From Balaenoptera acutorostrata (lineage: Eukaryota > Chordata > Mammalia > Artiodactyla > Balaenopteridae), in assembly GCF_949987535.1 (NCBI RefSeq), contig NC_080074.1:36129641-36193640 (forward strand): 64,000 bases of DNA, written 5' to 3'. The translations under genes and the position numbers were made by a program. The first letter of the stretch is position 1. Every line of letters starts with the position of its first letter. Positions 35,190-46,236 of the stretch are shown here, one piece after another. The notes below the pieces were generated by a model. That model was not told the origin of the DNA and made no database searches. It was given only the letters and a program-made list of their open reading frames with translations.

Positions 35190-35885
35190 GTAAGATACTC
35201 TCAGATAATGTCAAGATGGAGTTGATATCAACTTCCTTTTAGTGATTTGCAGCTAGTATTTTCTCACTTTCCCTTGGAACTTTCCACATTCCTAGAATAT
35301 GGGATCCCTCCATCTATTTATCAACACCTACTCTTTTATTCTTCTTTTAGAGGTCAACTTAAACTTTACATATTCAGGACATTTATTGATCTCATTACAT
35401 CCATGATGGATCAGTTCCCCTTTTTACATTTACAGCACCCCTTATTTTTCCTAACTTATGTTTCTGGGGCTTCCCTGGTGGCACAGTGGTTAAGAATCCG
35501 CCTGCCAATGCAGGGGGCACAGGTTCGAGCCCTGGTCCAGGAATATCCTACATGCTGCGGAGCAACTAAGCCCGTGCACCGCAACTACTGAGCCTGCGCT
35601 CTAGAGCCTGCGAGCCACAACTACAGAGCCTGCATGCCACAACTACTGAAGCCCGCGTGCCTAGAGCCCGTGCTCTGCAACGAGAAGCCACCGCAGTGAG
35701 AAGCCCGCGCACAGCAACGAAGACCCAACACAGCCAAAAATTTAAAAATTATGTTTCTGTAGTTCATTATATAACAGAATTTATAGCCGCCAGAGGGGCT
35801 AAGACAACTTTCATTTGGCTTACCATTCATTTTCACTGCTTAGACTAATAACTGCACATAGTAAATAAACAATAAATATTTAGAA
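35190..35885 (+). repeat. Probable L2 fragment split by a SINE
   Basis: Pyrimidine-rich sequence with L2-like order ('CATTTATTGATCTCATTACATCC', 'TTACAGCACCCCTTATTTTTCC'). It resumes after the SINE and ends 'CTGCACATAGTAAATAAACAATAAATATTTAG', similar to an L2 3' end. Moderate support. Confidence 0.45.
35467..35748 (+). mobile_element. tRNA-derived SINE, older CHR type
   Basis: Same head (GGCTTCCCTGGTGGC) and B-box-like GGTTCGAGCCC as the younger copies. The body instead carries repeated 'CCACAACTAC...GAGCCTGC' phrases. Direct repeats TTATGTTTCTG at 35456-35466 and 35749-35759 (11 bp, perfect) flank it. It inserted into an L2-like sequence. The 114-codon open frame ending in it (35247-35591) is a composite of L2 and SINE and not a gene. 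Confidence 0.92.
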
Positions 35886-38074
35886 AATAAAAAAAGAAGA
35901 AATGCCAACCATTAAAGCCCTAGTATAAATGTATTTTGTTTTAACACAATTTAGTTTTGAAAATCTATGCTGAAGCATAATAAAGTTAATGAGAGATACA
36001 TTTCTCATTTAAAAAGATAAAAAATAAAACAATTCAGACATAGTGTTAATTGTGAGACATATCTAGATTTCAGATATAAATTGTATACTGTTGATTAATG
36101 TTAAAGTAGACTAATGTGTGAAAGCTCTTCATAAAGAATACTAACGAAATGATTGTGTATCAAGTGAAATATAAACATGTAGAAGCTCATGGCTTGGTAT
36201 AATGAAACCTACCAAGAAGACAACATTTTACCTGAAAAAGCAAATTACTAAGATAATTTTCTTAAAATGCAATAATGTAATAACAATAACAACAGTAATA
36301 ATAGAATACTGTTTATAAAAAGTAATTGTCATATCATGACGTCCAGATAATAATTTTCAACCATCACAAATTAAATAAGTAAATTTCCTGTTCTCTGGCA
36401 TGTGGGATTTCTTTCCTCAGATTTAAAATATAGCTTTTAGATTGTCTCTATACAGTAGGAAAAATGAGAACAAATTTTAAAACATTAAGCAAACCATCAA
36501 AAATATTTTTTACTCCTGTGAATTCTTAGAGAACATTTGTGTTCCATTTGGATAACATTTGAAAAGAAGATAACATGCTGAAAGAAGCTAAACTAGCAGC
36601 AGAGTTTAATCCTGAATCCATATTTTAGAGTTAAAATCAACAAGGAAATATAATAACCTATTACATCTTGGATTTTAGCATATGAAATAACACTTGGGAA
36701 GCATCCAAAATGTTTTGAGGAAGTAAGGTGAGGGAATGAGAAAACTCATATTTTCTCTGATTTGCAATCGTAAGGTCTCCTATGAAATGTTTATCATTGA
36801 AACAAGTTTTCTCCCCCTTTTTTTTAAGTGGACTGTCTCAGATATTGGTCAGGGTTCTAAAAAAAGGGAATGATCATTCTTTCCATACCAGCTCACCCTA
36901 TCAGTATCGGGTGCCCCTTAAAAACACTACTTTAGAAAGCATCTGATATAGACTCCTTAAAATCAAGAAATCTAATTTGCCAGATTAAAGGTGAGTCATT
37001 TCTCTGTGCACATCTTATCCAGTGCATGAATTTTAAGGTGCATAAGTAAATTTTAATCATAAATTAACCTCACAAATATTCAATCATCAGTACCTACTAT
37101 ATAAAAATCAGTCAAATTATCTATAGGACTCATTTCATTCATGTGCCCTTCACTCATGAAAATATAATCAAGGATTGAATGTCCTTGAATTTACTATGGA
37201 ATATTTCACATGAAAGCTATTCTTTCTAAAAACTTGTTTTGACAGGTGACAGATAATTTGAATATTAAAGTGATTTTAATGTGATGCTGTGACTCTAATT
37301 GCTTTAAATCACTGCAAAATTATTCTTGCTGGCTAATTTATAATGAACTACTTTTTGTCTACTTATATTATCATCTGACATCTTGCAGCCTCCAAGAATT
37401 TGGCTTACTCTTTTCTTTTACCATCACTTTCTGTGCCACTGGATTCACCTCAGTTTTTTCATTTTCCTCCAATTTGTTGACTGTGAAAAGTGCACAAATA
37501 ACCCATTCCACAGGAATTCTAGCTGAGAATAAAGATTCAGATGTGATTAAACAAAGAAAAGTTGGCCAACAAGCCTAGCTCTTTCCTAGGCACCTTTTCT
37601 AATTTTATTTGTAATGTTCCCTTGTGGAATCTTCTGGACTTTTTCTTATAAATCATCTACAGTATAGACAATCCTGTCAAGATTAGATACCAGATCAACT
37701 TACTTACACTTTTGGCTGGTAATTTTTCATTGGCTTTTCTGTCCCTTCAGGAGCCAACCTGAAATATTTTTTCATCGGGTGAGGTTTCAAATAACTCTCT
37801 AGACCCATTTCACGTTCACAAGAACCAACAGTTTGGTTCTTGGCCTTCTAGATGAGGAATCACTTCCTGTTTTATTTCAAAAATTATTTCCCTGACTTGT
37901 TAATATACCCTAGACTTGAAATCACTTCCTCTCAACCAAATAGCAATATTTTCTGAAAATCTCTGTTAACCTGAACCATTGCCTCTGGACTATTTACTGT
38001 AGCTCAATCACTGATTATATGCAATCTGACAGAGTCCAGGGTTCACATACCAAATCTATCCCTTTTTCTCTTTT
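35886..38074. other. Long unassigned intergenic stretch
   Basis: No repeat or gene recognised over about 2.2 kb. The stretch at 37240-37350 is rich in TAAT and ATTTA motifs and could be regulatory, but sequence from one species cannot show that. Confidence 0.4.
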
Positions 38075-38320
38075 TCTGTAACAACTTTATTGAGATATAA
38101 TTCACATGCTATAAAATTCACCCATTTAATTATACAATTCAATATATTTTTTTAAATTTTCAGAGTTGTACATTCATCATCACTAAATTTTAGAATATTT
38201 TCAACTATCCAGACCCCCAATCTGCCCATCTCCTGGTCTCCCTCCTCCCAGCCATAGGCCACTACTAACCTACTTCATGTCTCTATAGCTTTGCCTATTC
38301 TGAACATTTACCTTGATTTT
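38075..38320 (-). repeat. Old L1 3' UTR fragment, antisense
   Basis: 'CAACTTTATTGAGATATAATTCACATGCTATAAAATTCACCC', then 'CATCATCACTAAATTTTAGAATATTTTC' and 'GCCTATTCTGAACATTT'. Confidence 0.85.
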
Positions 38321-38329
38321 CTTCATGGA

Positions 38330-38738
38330 GCAACCCACCTCAGCAATTTTCTCCACAGCAGTGTGTCAACCTTTTTACAGACAGAGAGCCCTCCATTGTG
38401 TGCATGAACCCTGACTTACTCAATTGAGTCCCTACTGATAGAGAGTTATCCCATTTCTACTCTTTTGCTATTATATTACAAAGAGTTCCACTGAATAGCC
38501 TTGTGCATACATCGTTTGGTGTTTTTTCTACTGCATGCATCTATGGGATCTAGTCTTAGAAGTGGGCTGCTGAGTCAAAGGGTAAATGCTCATCTAATTT
38601 TGCTAGCTATTGCCAAATTACCCTCAATGGAATCTATACTATTTTGCATTCCCATCAGCAATTTATGAAAGCACCTGTTTCACCACAAGTCTTCGCAACA
38701 GAATATGCTGTAAAACTTGAATTTTTGCCAATCTGATA
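38330..38738 (-). repeat. Old L1 ORF2 end, antisense, second subfamily
   Basis: 'CTTAGAAGTGGGCTGCTGAGTCAAAGGGTAAATGC', 'TTGCCAAATTACCCTCAATGG', and 'TTGCATTCCCATCAGCAATTTATGAAAGC' read as the antisense ORF2 C-terminus of an older L1, different from the flanking copies. Confidence 0.7.
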
Positions 38739-38744
38739 GGTAAA

Positions 38745-40880
38745 AAATGGTAATTCGGTGCCATTTTTAGGTGAAATTCACAGAACACAAAATTAACCAT
38801 TAAAAGTGCACAATTCTGTGGTATTTAGTACACTTACAACATTGTGCAACCATCACTCGATATCTAGTTCCAAGATATTTTCATCACCCCAAAAGAAAAC
38901 TCCGTACCTCTTCAGCAGTCACTCTTTATTCACTCTCCCATCCTCAACCCCCACTCACTCCCCTGACAACCACCAATCTGCTTTCTGTCTCTATGGATTT
39001 GCCCATTCTGGCTCTTTCATATATATGGAATTATACAATATGTGACCTTTCTGTGTCTGGCTTTTTTCACATAGGTTTCAAGATTTATTCACAATTGTAG
39101 TATGTGTCAGTACTTCATTCCTTTTTAACGACTAATTAAGAATGTGTATACCAAGTTTTGTTTCTCTATTCATCACTTGATGAACATTTGAGTTGCTTCC
39201 ATCTTTTGACTGTCGTGGATAGTGCTACTATGAACATTCTTCTACAAGTATTTGTTTCAGTATCTTTTCAGTTATTTTGGATCTGTACCCAGGAGTGGAA
39301 TTACAGGGTCATATAGAAATTGTTTACTTTTTGAGGAACTGTTAAACTGCTTGCCAGTGCTTCATGATTTTATATCCCCACCAGAAATGTATGAGGACTC
39401 CAACTTTTCCATATCCTCACCAACACTTGTTATTTTTCTCCTCCTCTTTTCATTCTCCTTCTCCTTCTAATTCCTATTTTTTTATTCTTATTTTTATCCT
39501 CATCATCAGAGCCACCCTATTGGGTGCCAAATAGTACCTTATTTTGGTTTTGACTTACATTTCCATAATGATTAATGATGTTGAGCATCTTTTCCAATGT
39601 TTGTTGAACATTAGTATATCTTCTTTGCAAAATGCTGGTTTGAGTCATTTGCCCACCTTTTTTTAAGGTTTTTGGATGTTTATTCTCTTACCCTTAAGAG
39701 GAATCACTCTCCTCCAGAGACAAAACTCTTGATTCTCTCTTTTTTTTTTTTTTTTTTTTTTTTTGGTTTGTTTGTCTATTTGTTGTGGAGTTGTAAGCAT
39801 TCTTTATGTATTCTAGATAATAAACTCTTATCAGATATATGACTTGCATATAGTTTCTCCTGTTCTAAAGACTGACTCTCCACCGAGTTGATAATGTCCA
39901 TTGATACACAGAGTATTTAATTTTGACGAAGTCTAATATACCCAATTTTCTTTTGTTGCTCATGCTTTTAGTGTCATATCTAAGAATCTACTGCCATGGA
40001 TTCATAGTCAAGATCATGAAAATTTGTACCATGTTTTCTTCTAAGAGTTTTATAATTTTAGCTCTTCTATTTAAGTCACTGATATATTTTGAGTTGATTT
40101 TTATATATGTTGTGAAATAGGAGTTCAAGTTCATTCTATTGCCTGTCTATATCCAGCCAATCCATTATAATTTATTGAAGAGATTACTCTTAGCCATTGA
40201 AAGTTCTCAGCAACTTGTTCAACTTTATAGGGTCATAGATGTATGAGTTTATTTCAGGATTCTCAATTCTACCCCATTGGTTTAAATTTGAATCATTATG
40301 CCAATATCATATTGTTTTTTTTTACAGTAGCCTTGCAGCAAGTTTTGAAATCAGGAATTGTGAGACGTCCATCTTTGTTATTCCTTTTCAGTATCATTTT
40401 GGTAATTTTAGGTACCTTGCAATTCCATATGAATTTCAGGATCTACTTTTCCATATCTGCAAAATAGGCCATTGGGAATTTTGGTAGCGATTGCATTGAA
40501 TCTGTAGATCACTTTGGGGAGTTTTGCCAACTCAACAATATTAAGTCATCCAATCCATGAACACAGAATGTTTTTCCATTTTATTTAAGTCTTTAATTTC
40601 TTTCAGCATTGTTTTATAATTTGCAGTATACAAGTTTTTCACATCTTTGATTAAATTTATTTCTAGAGGTTTTATTCTTTTGTATGCTCTTGTAAATAGG
40701 ATTGTTTCCTTAATTTCCTTTTTTTATTGATCATTGCCGGTATATAGAAACACAATTTATTTTTGTGTATTTGTCTTGTACCCTGCAACTTTGCTGACTT
40801 TATTAGTTCCCATAAGTTTTTGGTAGATTCTCTGGGATTTTTCTATATATAGGATAATATCATCTGCAAATCAAGATAGG
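38745..40880 (-). repeat. Long old L1 copy (ORF2 to 3' UTR), antisense
   Basis: About 2.1 kb of antisense L1. It starts in the 3' UTR ('AATTAACCATTAAAAGTGCACAATTCTGTGG', 'TTTTCATCACCCCAAAAG'), crosses the ORF2 C-terminus ('ACCCAGGAGTGGAATTACAGGGTCATATAG') and runs into the ORF2 middle ('ATTGCATTGAATCTGTAGATCACTTTGGG', 'CTTGTACCCTGCAACTTTGCTGACTT'), stopping near 'ATATCATCTGCAAATCAAG'. A run of 25 T at 39740-39764 interrupts it. Open frames of 65-82 codons here are fragments on the wrong strand. Confidence 0.92.
39740..39764. repeat. Homopolymer T(25)
   Basis: An uninterrupted T run inside the antisense L1. It may be the tail of a small antisense insertion or simple slippage. It is likely to be length-variable and prone to sequencing error. 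Confidence 0.95.
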
Positions 40881-40889
40881 CCAGTTGAT

Positions 40890-42290
40890 ATTCTGGTGAT
40901 ATTTTCAAATTGCAATTGGAGAAATAACTATCTAAATAGATGTAATACCCTGCTAAATTGTCAAGCAAGAGTTTGAAGAAAATAAACACAGTTACAGACC
41001 TTCAAGATTAAGAGCTGTCCACACAAAATTTACTTAAAATTTTAGAACTCAGACAGGTTACAAGTAAAAGGATAAAGACTTTTGCTTATTACCCGGTTAA
41101 GTAGTTCCTACCAGACCCAGCTATGCCACAGACAGCAAATATAAGCTTAAAGAAAAATGCACACACACGAACTTACAAAAACTATCCAAAGGCAGCAAGA
41201 TTCTGAAGGCAAGTCAATACTTGGAAGTGGTTACACATTTTTCCAGCTTTAGCTTGAGCACTGGCTAAAGTCAGTGTATTGTGTAAAGGATAAAATCCTA
41301 AAAAAAGAAAGAAAAACAAAACCCACAGTCTTTCTGGCCTAAAAAATCAGAGGTAGAATGTAAGGCATCCATATTTGCTAGAAAACAAGGTTTTTATTTT
41401 TTAAAAGAGAGAAGCATTGACTGGGAACCTCAAATGTTATGTACAAAGTCTTCCCAAATATCTGGCTGACTTCTGAACTACAAATGTACTATACCCACTC
41501 TTTCTGAGAATGAAAAAACTGAATTAAGATTTAGGCTTCGACCTAAGAGACAGTTTTCAGTTTGGGTAGGGCCAGATTATTGCCTGCTAAGACAAACAAA
41601 CCAAAATCAATGCTCTTCAGAAGAAAAATATATAAAATAAAACAGAATTAAGAGTCTTCATAACATAACATTCAGAGTGTACAGAATACAATCCAAAATT
41701 ACTTGGAATACAAAAACCAAGAAACATTGATCCACATTTAAGGGAAAAGACAATGAAAGACCTACATTAAGATGGCCTTGATGTGATGAAGAAAAACCAT
41801 GATTTTAGATTGTTTATTCATGATAAAAATTCTCAGAAATATAACAATAGAAGGAAACTTTTTCAGCCTGATAAAGGTTGTTACTAGTGAACCACACTAG
41901 TAACACATTTAATGGTAAAAATGGACAAGTTGCCCCTAAAATCAGGAAAACGGGAAAGAATGCTGATTTTCACCACTTTTCAACATTTTCTGGAGGTAAT
42001 AACTACTAAAAGAAGATAAGAATGAAGTGAAGATTAGAAAGCAAGAAATAAAGCTGTCTCTATTTACAAAGGACAAGATTCTTCATATAGACGATTCTAA
42101 GGAAGCTACTAAATTATTAAATCAATTTAGCAAGATCACAGAATACCAGTAGGTTAACTTTTAATAATCCATTTTTATATGCTGGCATCACAATATTGCA
42201 AATTATATTTAAAAATCAGACATAAAAAATTCTTAGTAATATATTTAACAAACATCTTGAAAGACCTCTAGAGGGGGCTTGTGGGGCTTT
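40890..42290 (+). repeat. Old L1-related fragment, plus strand
   Basis: The segment at 41830-42260 follows plus-strand ORF2 order beyond the reverse transcriptase core ('AGCTGTCTCTATTTACAAAGGAC', 'AATCAATTTAGCAAGATCACAGAATACC', 'TTTTTATATGCTGGCATCAC'). The earlier part, 40890-41830, is weaker and may be L1 or HAL1-like. It lies head-to-head with the antisense L1 that ends at 40880. Confidence 0.55.
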
Positions 42291-42539
42291 AATGTAATCT
42301 GGGTAGAATTCATTTTATCACTACTTTAAAAACTGTCCATAGATATAATACATATGTTTCATAGGAAGAGTAAAGTGTTTATAGAATATTCCTAGCATAC
42401 AGTAAGTTATCATTCCCTCTAGGTAAAATCCACTTGGGTAGTATTCTAAATGAGTATTTCATCAGGATAACAGTATCACCTTAGTAGACTCAAAAGCATA
42501 TGTCTGTATTCCACCAAAGTTACTTAAATCTGCAACCTT

Positions 42540-43165
42540 CCACATTCAGATAGATTTTCTCACTTATAAATAAGTCAGATCATGTCACTTTCCTGCTTGA
42601 AACCCTCTAATGGATTTACATTCACTTCAGATTAAAAATCTAAATTTTACTATGCCCAACGTTGTCTGCTGCACGCCTCCATGATCTGCCCCAGACCATC
42701 ACTGTTTCCCTCCATGCACTCTTTTGCTCATGCTGGCTTTATTGCTGGTCCTTGAAAAATATCTCCACTCATACTGCCCTATTCTTTTGAACTGGAAATC
42801 TCTTTCCAAGGGTTATCATCCACTTCCAGATGTCTGTTCAAATATCACTCCCTCAGAGACTCCTGCCTGATCACCCTCTTAAAATGGCATCTTCTCAATT
42901 CCTATTATCTAAACTGCTCAATTTTTTTCTGTAAAACTATGACCCTTACAATACATTTTACATATATTTATATTATATATTATATGTTATCTATTATATA
43001 CATATTTTTTTAAATTAGATCCCTCCCCTAATGGACTATAAGTGCCACTAAATTCTGTAAGAACACATACCCAGTTTCATTTGTTGCTATAACTCCAGTG
43101 CCTAAGACTGTACTACCTACATGGTTTGCCATCAATAAACAGCCATTGAAAGAATGAAGGAAGTA
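42540..43165 (+). repeat. L2 LINE with complete 3' end
   Basis: Clear ordered match: 'CCTGCTTGAAACCCTCTAATGG', 'CGTTGTCTGCTGCACGCCTCCATGATCTGCCCC', 'CCAGATGTCTGTTCAAATATCACTCCCTCAGAGACTCC', 'ACTCCAGTGCCTAAGACTG', ending 'CATCAATAAACAGCCATTGAAAGAATGAAGG'. The AT-rich patch at 42950-43010 is a local expansion. Confidence 0.85.
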
Positions 43166-44568
43166 AGGACTGTTTGCTTCTCTTTGCATAGACTCTCTAT
43201 TAAGTTTCTTTTGTTAAATATGATTAAATCCATTAATCTCAGATAATCTTAAAGCATAGAAGATTAACTAACATTCAGCCCTGTGAAAGATCAAGCGTTC
43301 CATGCCTCATATTGCCAGATTAGCTCACTTCCACAGAATTTCCTTCAGTACTCTCAATAGTTTCACCCTTGTGCACACTCTCACACACACATAAAATTTT
43401 TCACAATCTATCATTGGAGTTTTACAATGTGCCTGAACAGTAACAAACACCACTTTTCCCAAGGGAAATGTAATTGCTTTATATAAACATTAGGAGTTAT
43501 TTCTGGCTAGATTTACTCATTCTAAAAATTACACAATGTGTAATTTTAAAATATTCCCTTTGCTATTGGTATAGTGTGATTAAATGAAATTGCCAACAGT
43601 CATCATAATAACATATCCAACTTCATCTATCTTCCTGAGTAGTTTTATAATTTAGTTAGCTTTTATTGTATTTCATCACAGTTTTGTATTACTGCATAAA
43701 TTCCTTAAGGCATTTCACACATTAATAGCTATTTCATCCCAAATTTTAATCTTAAATATCACTTTATTTTGGTTCCTGTGAAAATGGAATCCATCTGTAT
43801 ATTGACATGACTTTGACAGAAAACAAGTGGTTGCCAAACATTCTGTAGAATTACACTCAGTGCCAATTTGGTTTTGGCAAATATTAATGGAAAATAAAGC
43901 ATTAATGAACCCTTTGTCTAGAATAATATTTGATGTTTATACAGTTCCTCTCATCAAGAGACATCAAACATGCAACAAGTGAAAATCTCGTTAACCTTCA
44001 AAATATCCCTGTGAGAAAAGTAGAGGTCATGTATTTCTACTCCAGTTTCATGCACTTTCTGTTCTACCTTTCACATAGATAAAGCTTTTAAATAATGACA
44101 CATACAAAGGTGGAAAGGAAGCTGTCCCTTATCCACAGAAAAATTATTTAAACCAGATTTGCTCAAACACTGGATTCAAATTAAATTTTGATAGGTTTCT
44201 TTAGAGCATTTCACACATGAAGACAGATGTTAGTGATTACACAATTTTTTGAAATGTGTTATAAATTGATTAAATCTAATATTGGTCAGGAAGCATTTTG
44301 TTACACAGTATATTACAGTTCCTTGACTATATCTCAAATCATATATTTTCATGAGTAGCAATTTTATTAGTTCATTCACTCATTGTTTTAAAATCTTCAT
44401 AAATAAAAATTCTAAGTCAAAGATGAAACTTGAAACTTGGATTCTTCTGTCTATGCTGCCTCCTCAGTTGCCAGCTATTGGCTTCCTCTCTCTTCTAGCT
44501 TAAGTCAGAATCTAGTACTTCTCCCTCCATCCTCCCCCTCCCCCATGCCCATAATTTCCTCCATATTA
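43166..44568. other. Unassigned intergenic sequence
   Basis: A weak MIR-like block may be present at 43935-44050 ('TTATACAGTTCCTCTCATC', 'AACCTTCAAAATATCCCTGTGAG'). The rest is unassigned. Confidence 0.4.
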
Positions 44569-44747
44569 CAGTGATTCTCCACGTGTGGTCCACAGACCAA
44601 CGGCATCAGTATTAACTGGCCACATTCTACAAAAGCAAAACATCAGGTCCCACCCCAGACCTAGTAAATCAGAGTCTCTGGGACTGGCGCCCAGCAATCA
44701 GTGTCTTGGGTTTTGACTCTCATGGTGCTAGGGTTTGAGAGTCACTT
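44569..44747 (-). mobile_element. MER5-like hAT (Charlie) MITE
   Basis: The ends are degraded inverted repeats: CAGTGATTCTC at the left, and GAGAGTCACT at the right pairing with it. The interior 'GGTCCCACCCCAGACCTAGTAAATCAGAGTCTCTGGGACTGG' and 'GCCCAGCAATCAGTGTCTTGGG' is the familiar MER5 core. Non-autonomous and about 179 bp. Strand follows the usual consensus orientation and is less sure. Confidence 0.8.
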
Positions 44748-44915
44748 TTTATATATTGTACTAACCATGCCCATGAAAGTCTTATGCTATAGGCTTAGAC
44801 CCATATTTCGCAAGATAAATAGTGCATATGGTGTTCTATCTGTTGCAGTGCTTAATGCAGCTATTTTCATTATTTCTGAAGACTTCTCTAAGGAAGTAAC
44901 ATTACATTAAGATTG

Positions 44916-45168
44916 GGGGACTTCCCTGGTGGCACACTGGTTAAGACTCTGCGCTCCTAATGCATGGGGCCCAGGTTCAATCCCGGGTTAGGGATCTAGA
45001 TCTCACATGCATGCCGCAACTAAAAGTTTGCATGCCACAACTAAGGAGCCCACGTGCCACAACTAAGGATCTGGTGAGCTGCAACTAAGGAACCGGCGAG
45101 CTGCAACTAAGGAGCGCGCCTGCTGCAACTAAGACCTGGTGCAACCAAATAAATAATTTTTTTAAAAA
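44916..45168 (+). mobile_element. tRNA-derived SINE, CHR-1-like
   Basis: Head GGACTTCCCTGGTGGC with a B-box-like GGTTCAATCCC. The body is dominated by tandem 'CTGCAACTAAGGA' phrases (about 45015-45135), then an A/T-rich tail. Direct repeats ATTAAGATTG at 44906-44915 and 45169-45178 flank it. The internal repeats and missing CpGs mark an older subfamily than the 1854 and 31703 copies. Confidence 0.92.
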
Positions 45169-45178
45169 ATTAAGATTG

Positions 45179-45699
45179 AAAAAGACAGAAGAAACTAGGT
45201 GTGCCCAGAACAACAGATAGGATTTTTGAGGATGCAGAAACTGTGTGAAAGCCCATGGCATGAAAAGCATGTTGTATATAAGTAATATAAAGTGACCAAT
45301 GAGTGTTCAACATAGTGGACACATGGAAAGGATGAGAGAGATGAGAGAACAGGTATGAAAGAGCCAGATCTAGCTTCTTTCATTTAGAAAAACACATGTG
45401 AAATTCAGATGTATTATGCGAATTTATAGTTTGCCCTTCCTATTACTTAAATTTAGTCCATTATATCAATGTAGTGTAGTTCCTTTAAACATCCAAAGTA
45501 AAAAGTTTAGATTTTATTGTAAAAAATGAGAAAAGTCTTTGTGGGTAAAAAGCACTGGAGTGACATAATCTGTTGGTGTCTGTAATAGATAAAGATGTTT
45601 GCTTGCACCATAGTTAATATATTTTTGAAAGGTCTAATAATGCAACACGGCATGAAAAGAAGAATAAGTTTGATTAATAAAATACAAAATTAACTAGCA
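45179..45699. other. Unassigned intergenic sequence
   Basis: No recognised feature. Two short minus-strand open frames (45085-45270, 45195-45383) overlap the SINE edge and are unsupported. Confidence 0.4.
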
Positions 45700-45870
45700 C
45701 CTCCATCACATCACATAATTACCATTTCTTTCTTTTTTGATGAGAACATTTTAGATCACTCTCAGCAATTTTCAAGTATACAACATAATTCTGTTAATTA
45801 TAATCACAATGTCGTCCATTAGATCCCCAGAACTTATTCATCCTCTAACTGGAAGTACATACCCTTCAAA
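45700..45870 (-). repeat. Old L1 3' UTR fragment, antisense
   Basis: 'CATAATTCTGTTAATTATAATCACAATGTCGTCCATTAGATCCCCAGAACTTATTCATCC' is the antisense L1 3' UTR block also seen at 8650-8710 and 58430-58480. Confidence 0.75.
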
Positions 45871-45874
45871 TTGA

Positions 45875-45962
45875 AATATATAAATGTAACAAATCAGTAT
45901 ATCATACACCTCAAACTTACACAATATTTTATGTCAATTATATCTCAATTAAAAAGTACAAA
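45875..45962 (+). repeat. L1 3' terminus fragment
   Basis: 'GTATATCATACACCTCAAACTTACACAATATTTTATGTCAATTATATCTCAATTAAAAAG' is a plus-strand L1 end. It faces the antisense fragment just before it. Confidence 0.7.
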
Positions 45963-46223
45963 ATTAATTTCACATGCTTATAACTTGGAAAATGTTTAAA
46001 AACTCAAATAAAAAGCATCTAGAATCAGTAATAGGAAATATAAATAGTAACATTACTATTGGATGGGGGGAAAGCTTCAAAGCAGATAGTCCTAGCTTCT
46101 GATTGAGTAGCATCATTTATAGAATAGGTTCTTTTGATAGTTATTTAGTTTCAATGGGCATCAGTGTCCTCCTGTGTAAAACAGGAGGAGATAATATATT
46201 TTTGCAGGTTTGCACTTAAGATT
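45963..46223. other. Unassigned sequence
   Basis: No recognised feature. It leads to the left target duplication of the next L1. Confidence 0.4.
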
Positions 46224-46236
46224 AAAATAACAGTAC

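Noticed and set aside
35247..35591. 114-codon open frame
   Set aside because: It is a composite of L2-like sequence and a SINE head.
37240..37350. Conserved homeodomain-type enhancer
   Set aside because: TAAT-rich motifs are expected in AT-rich DNA, and one species cannot show conservation.
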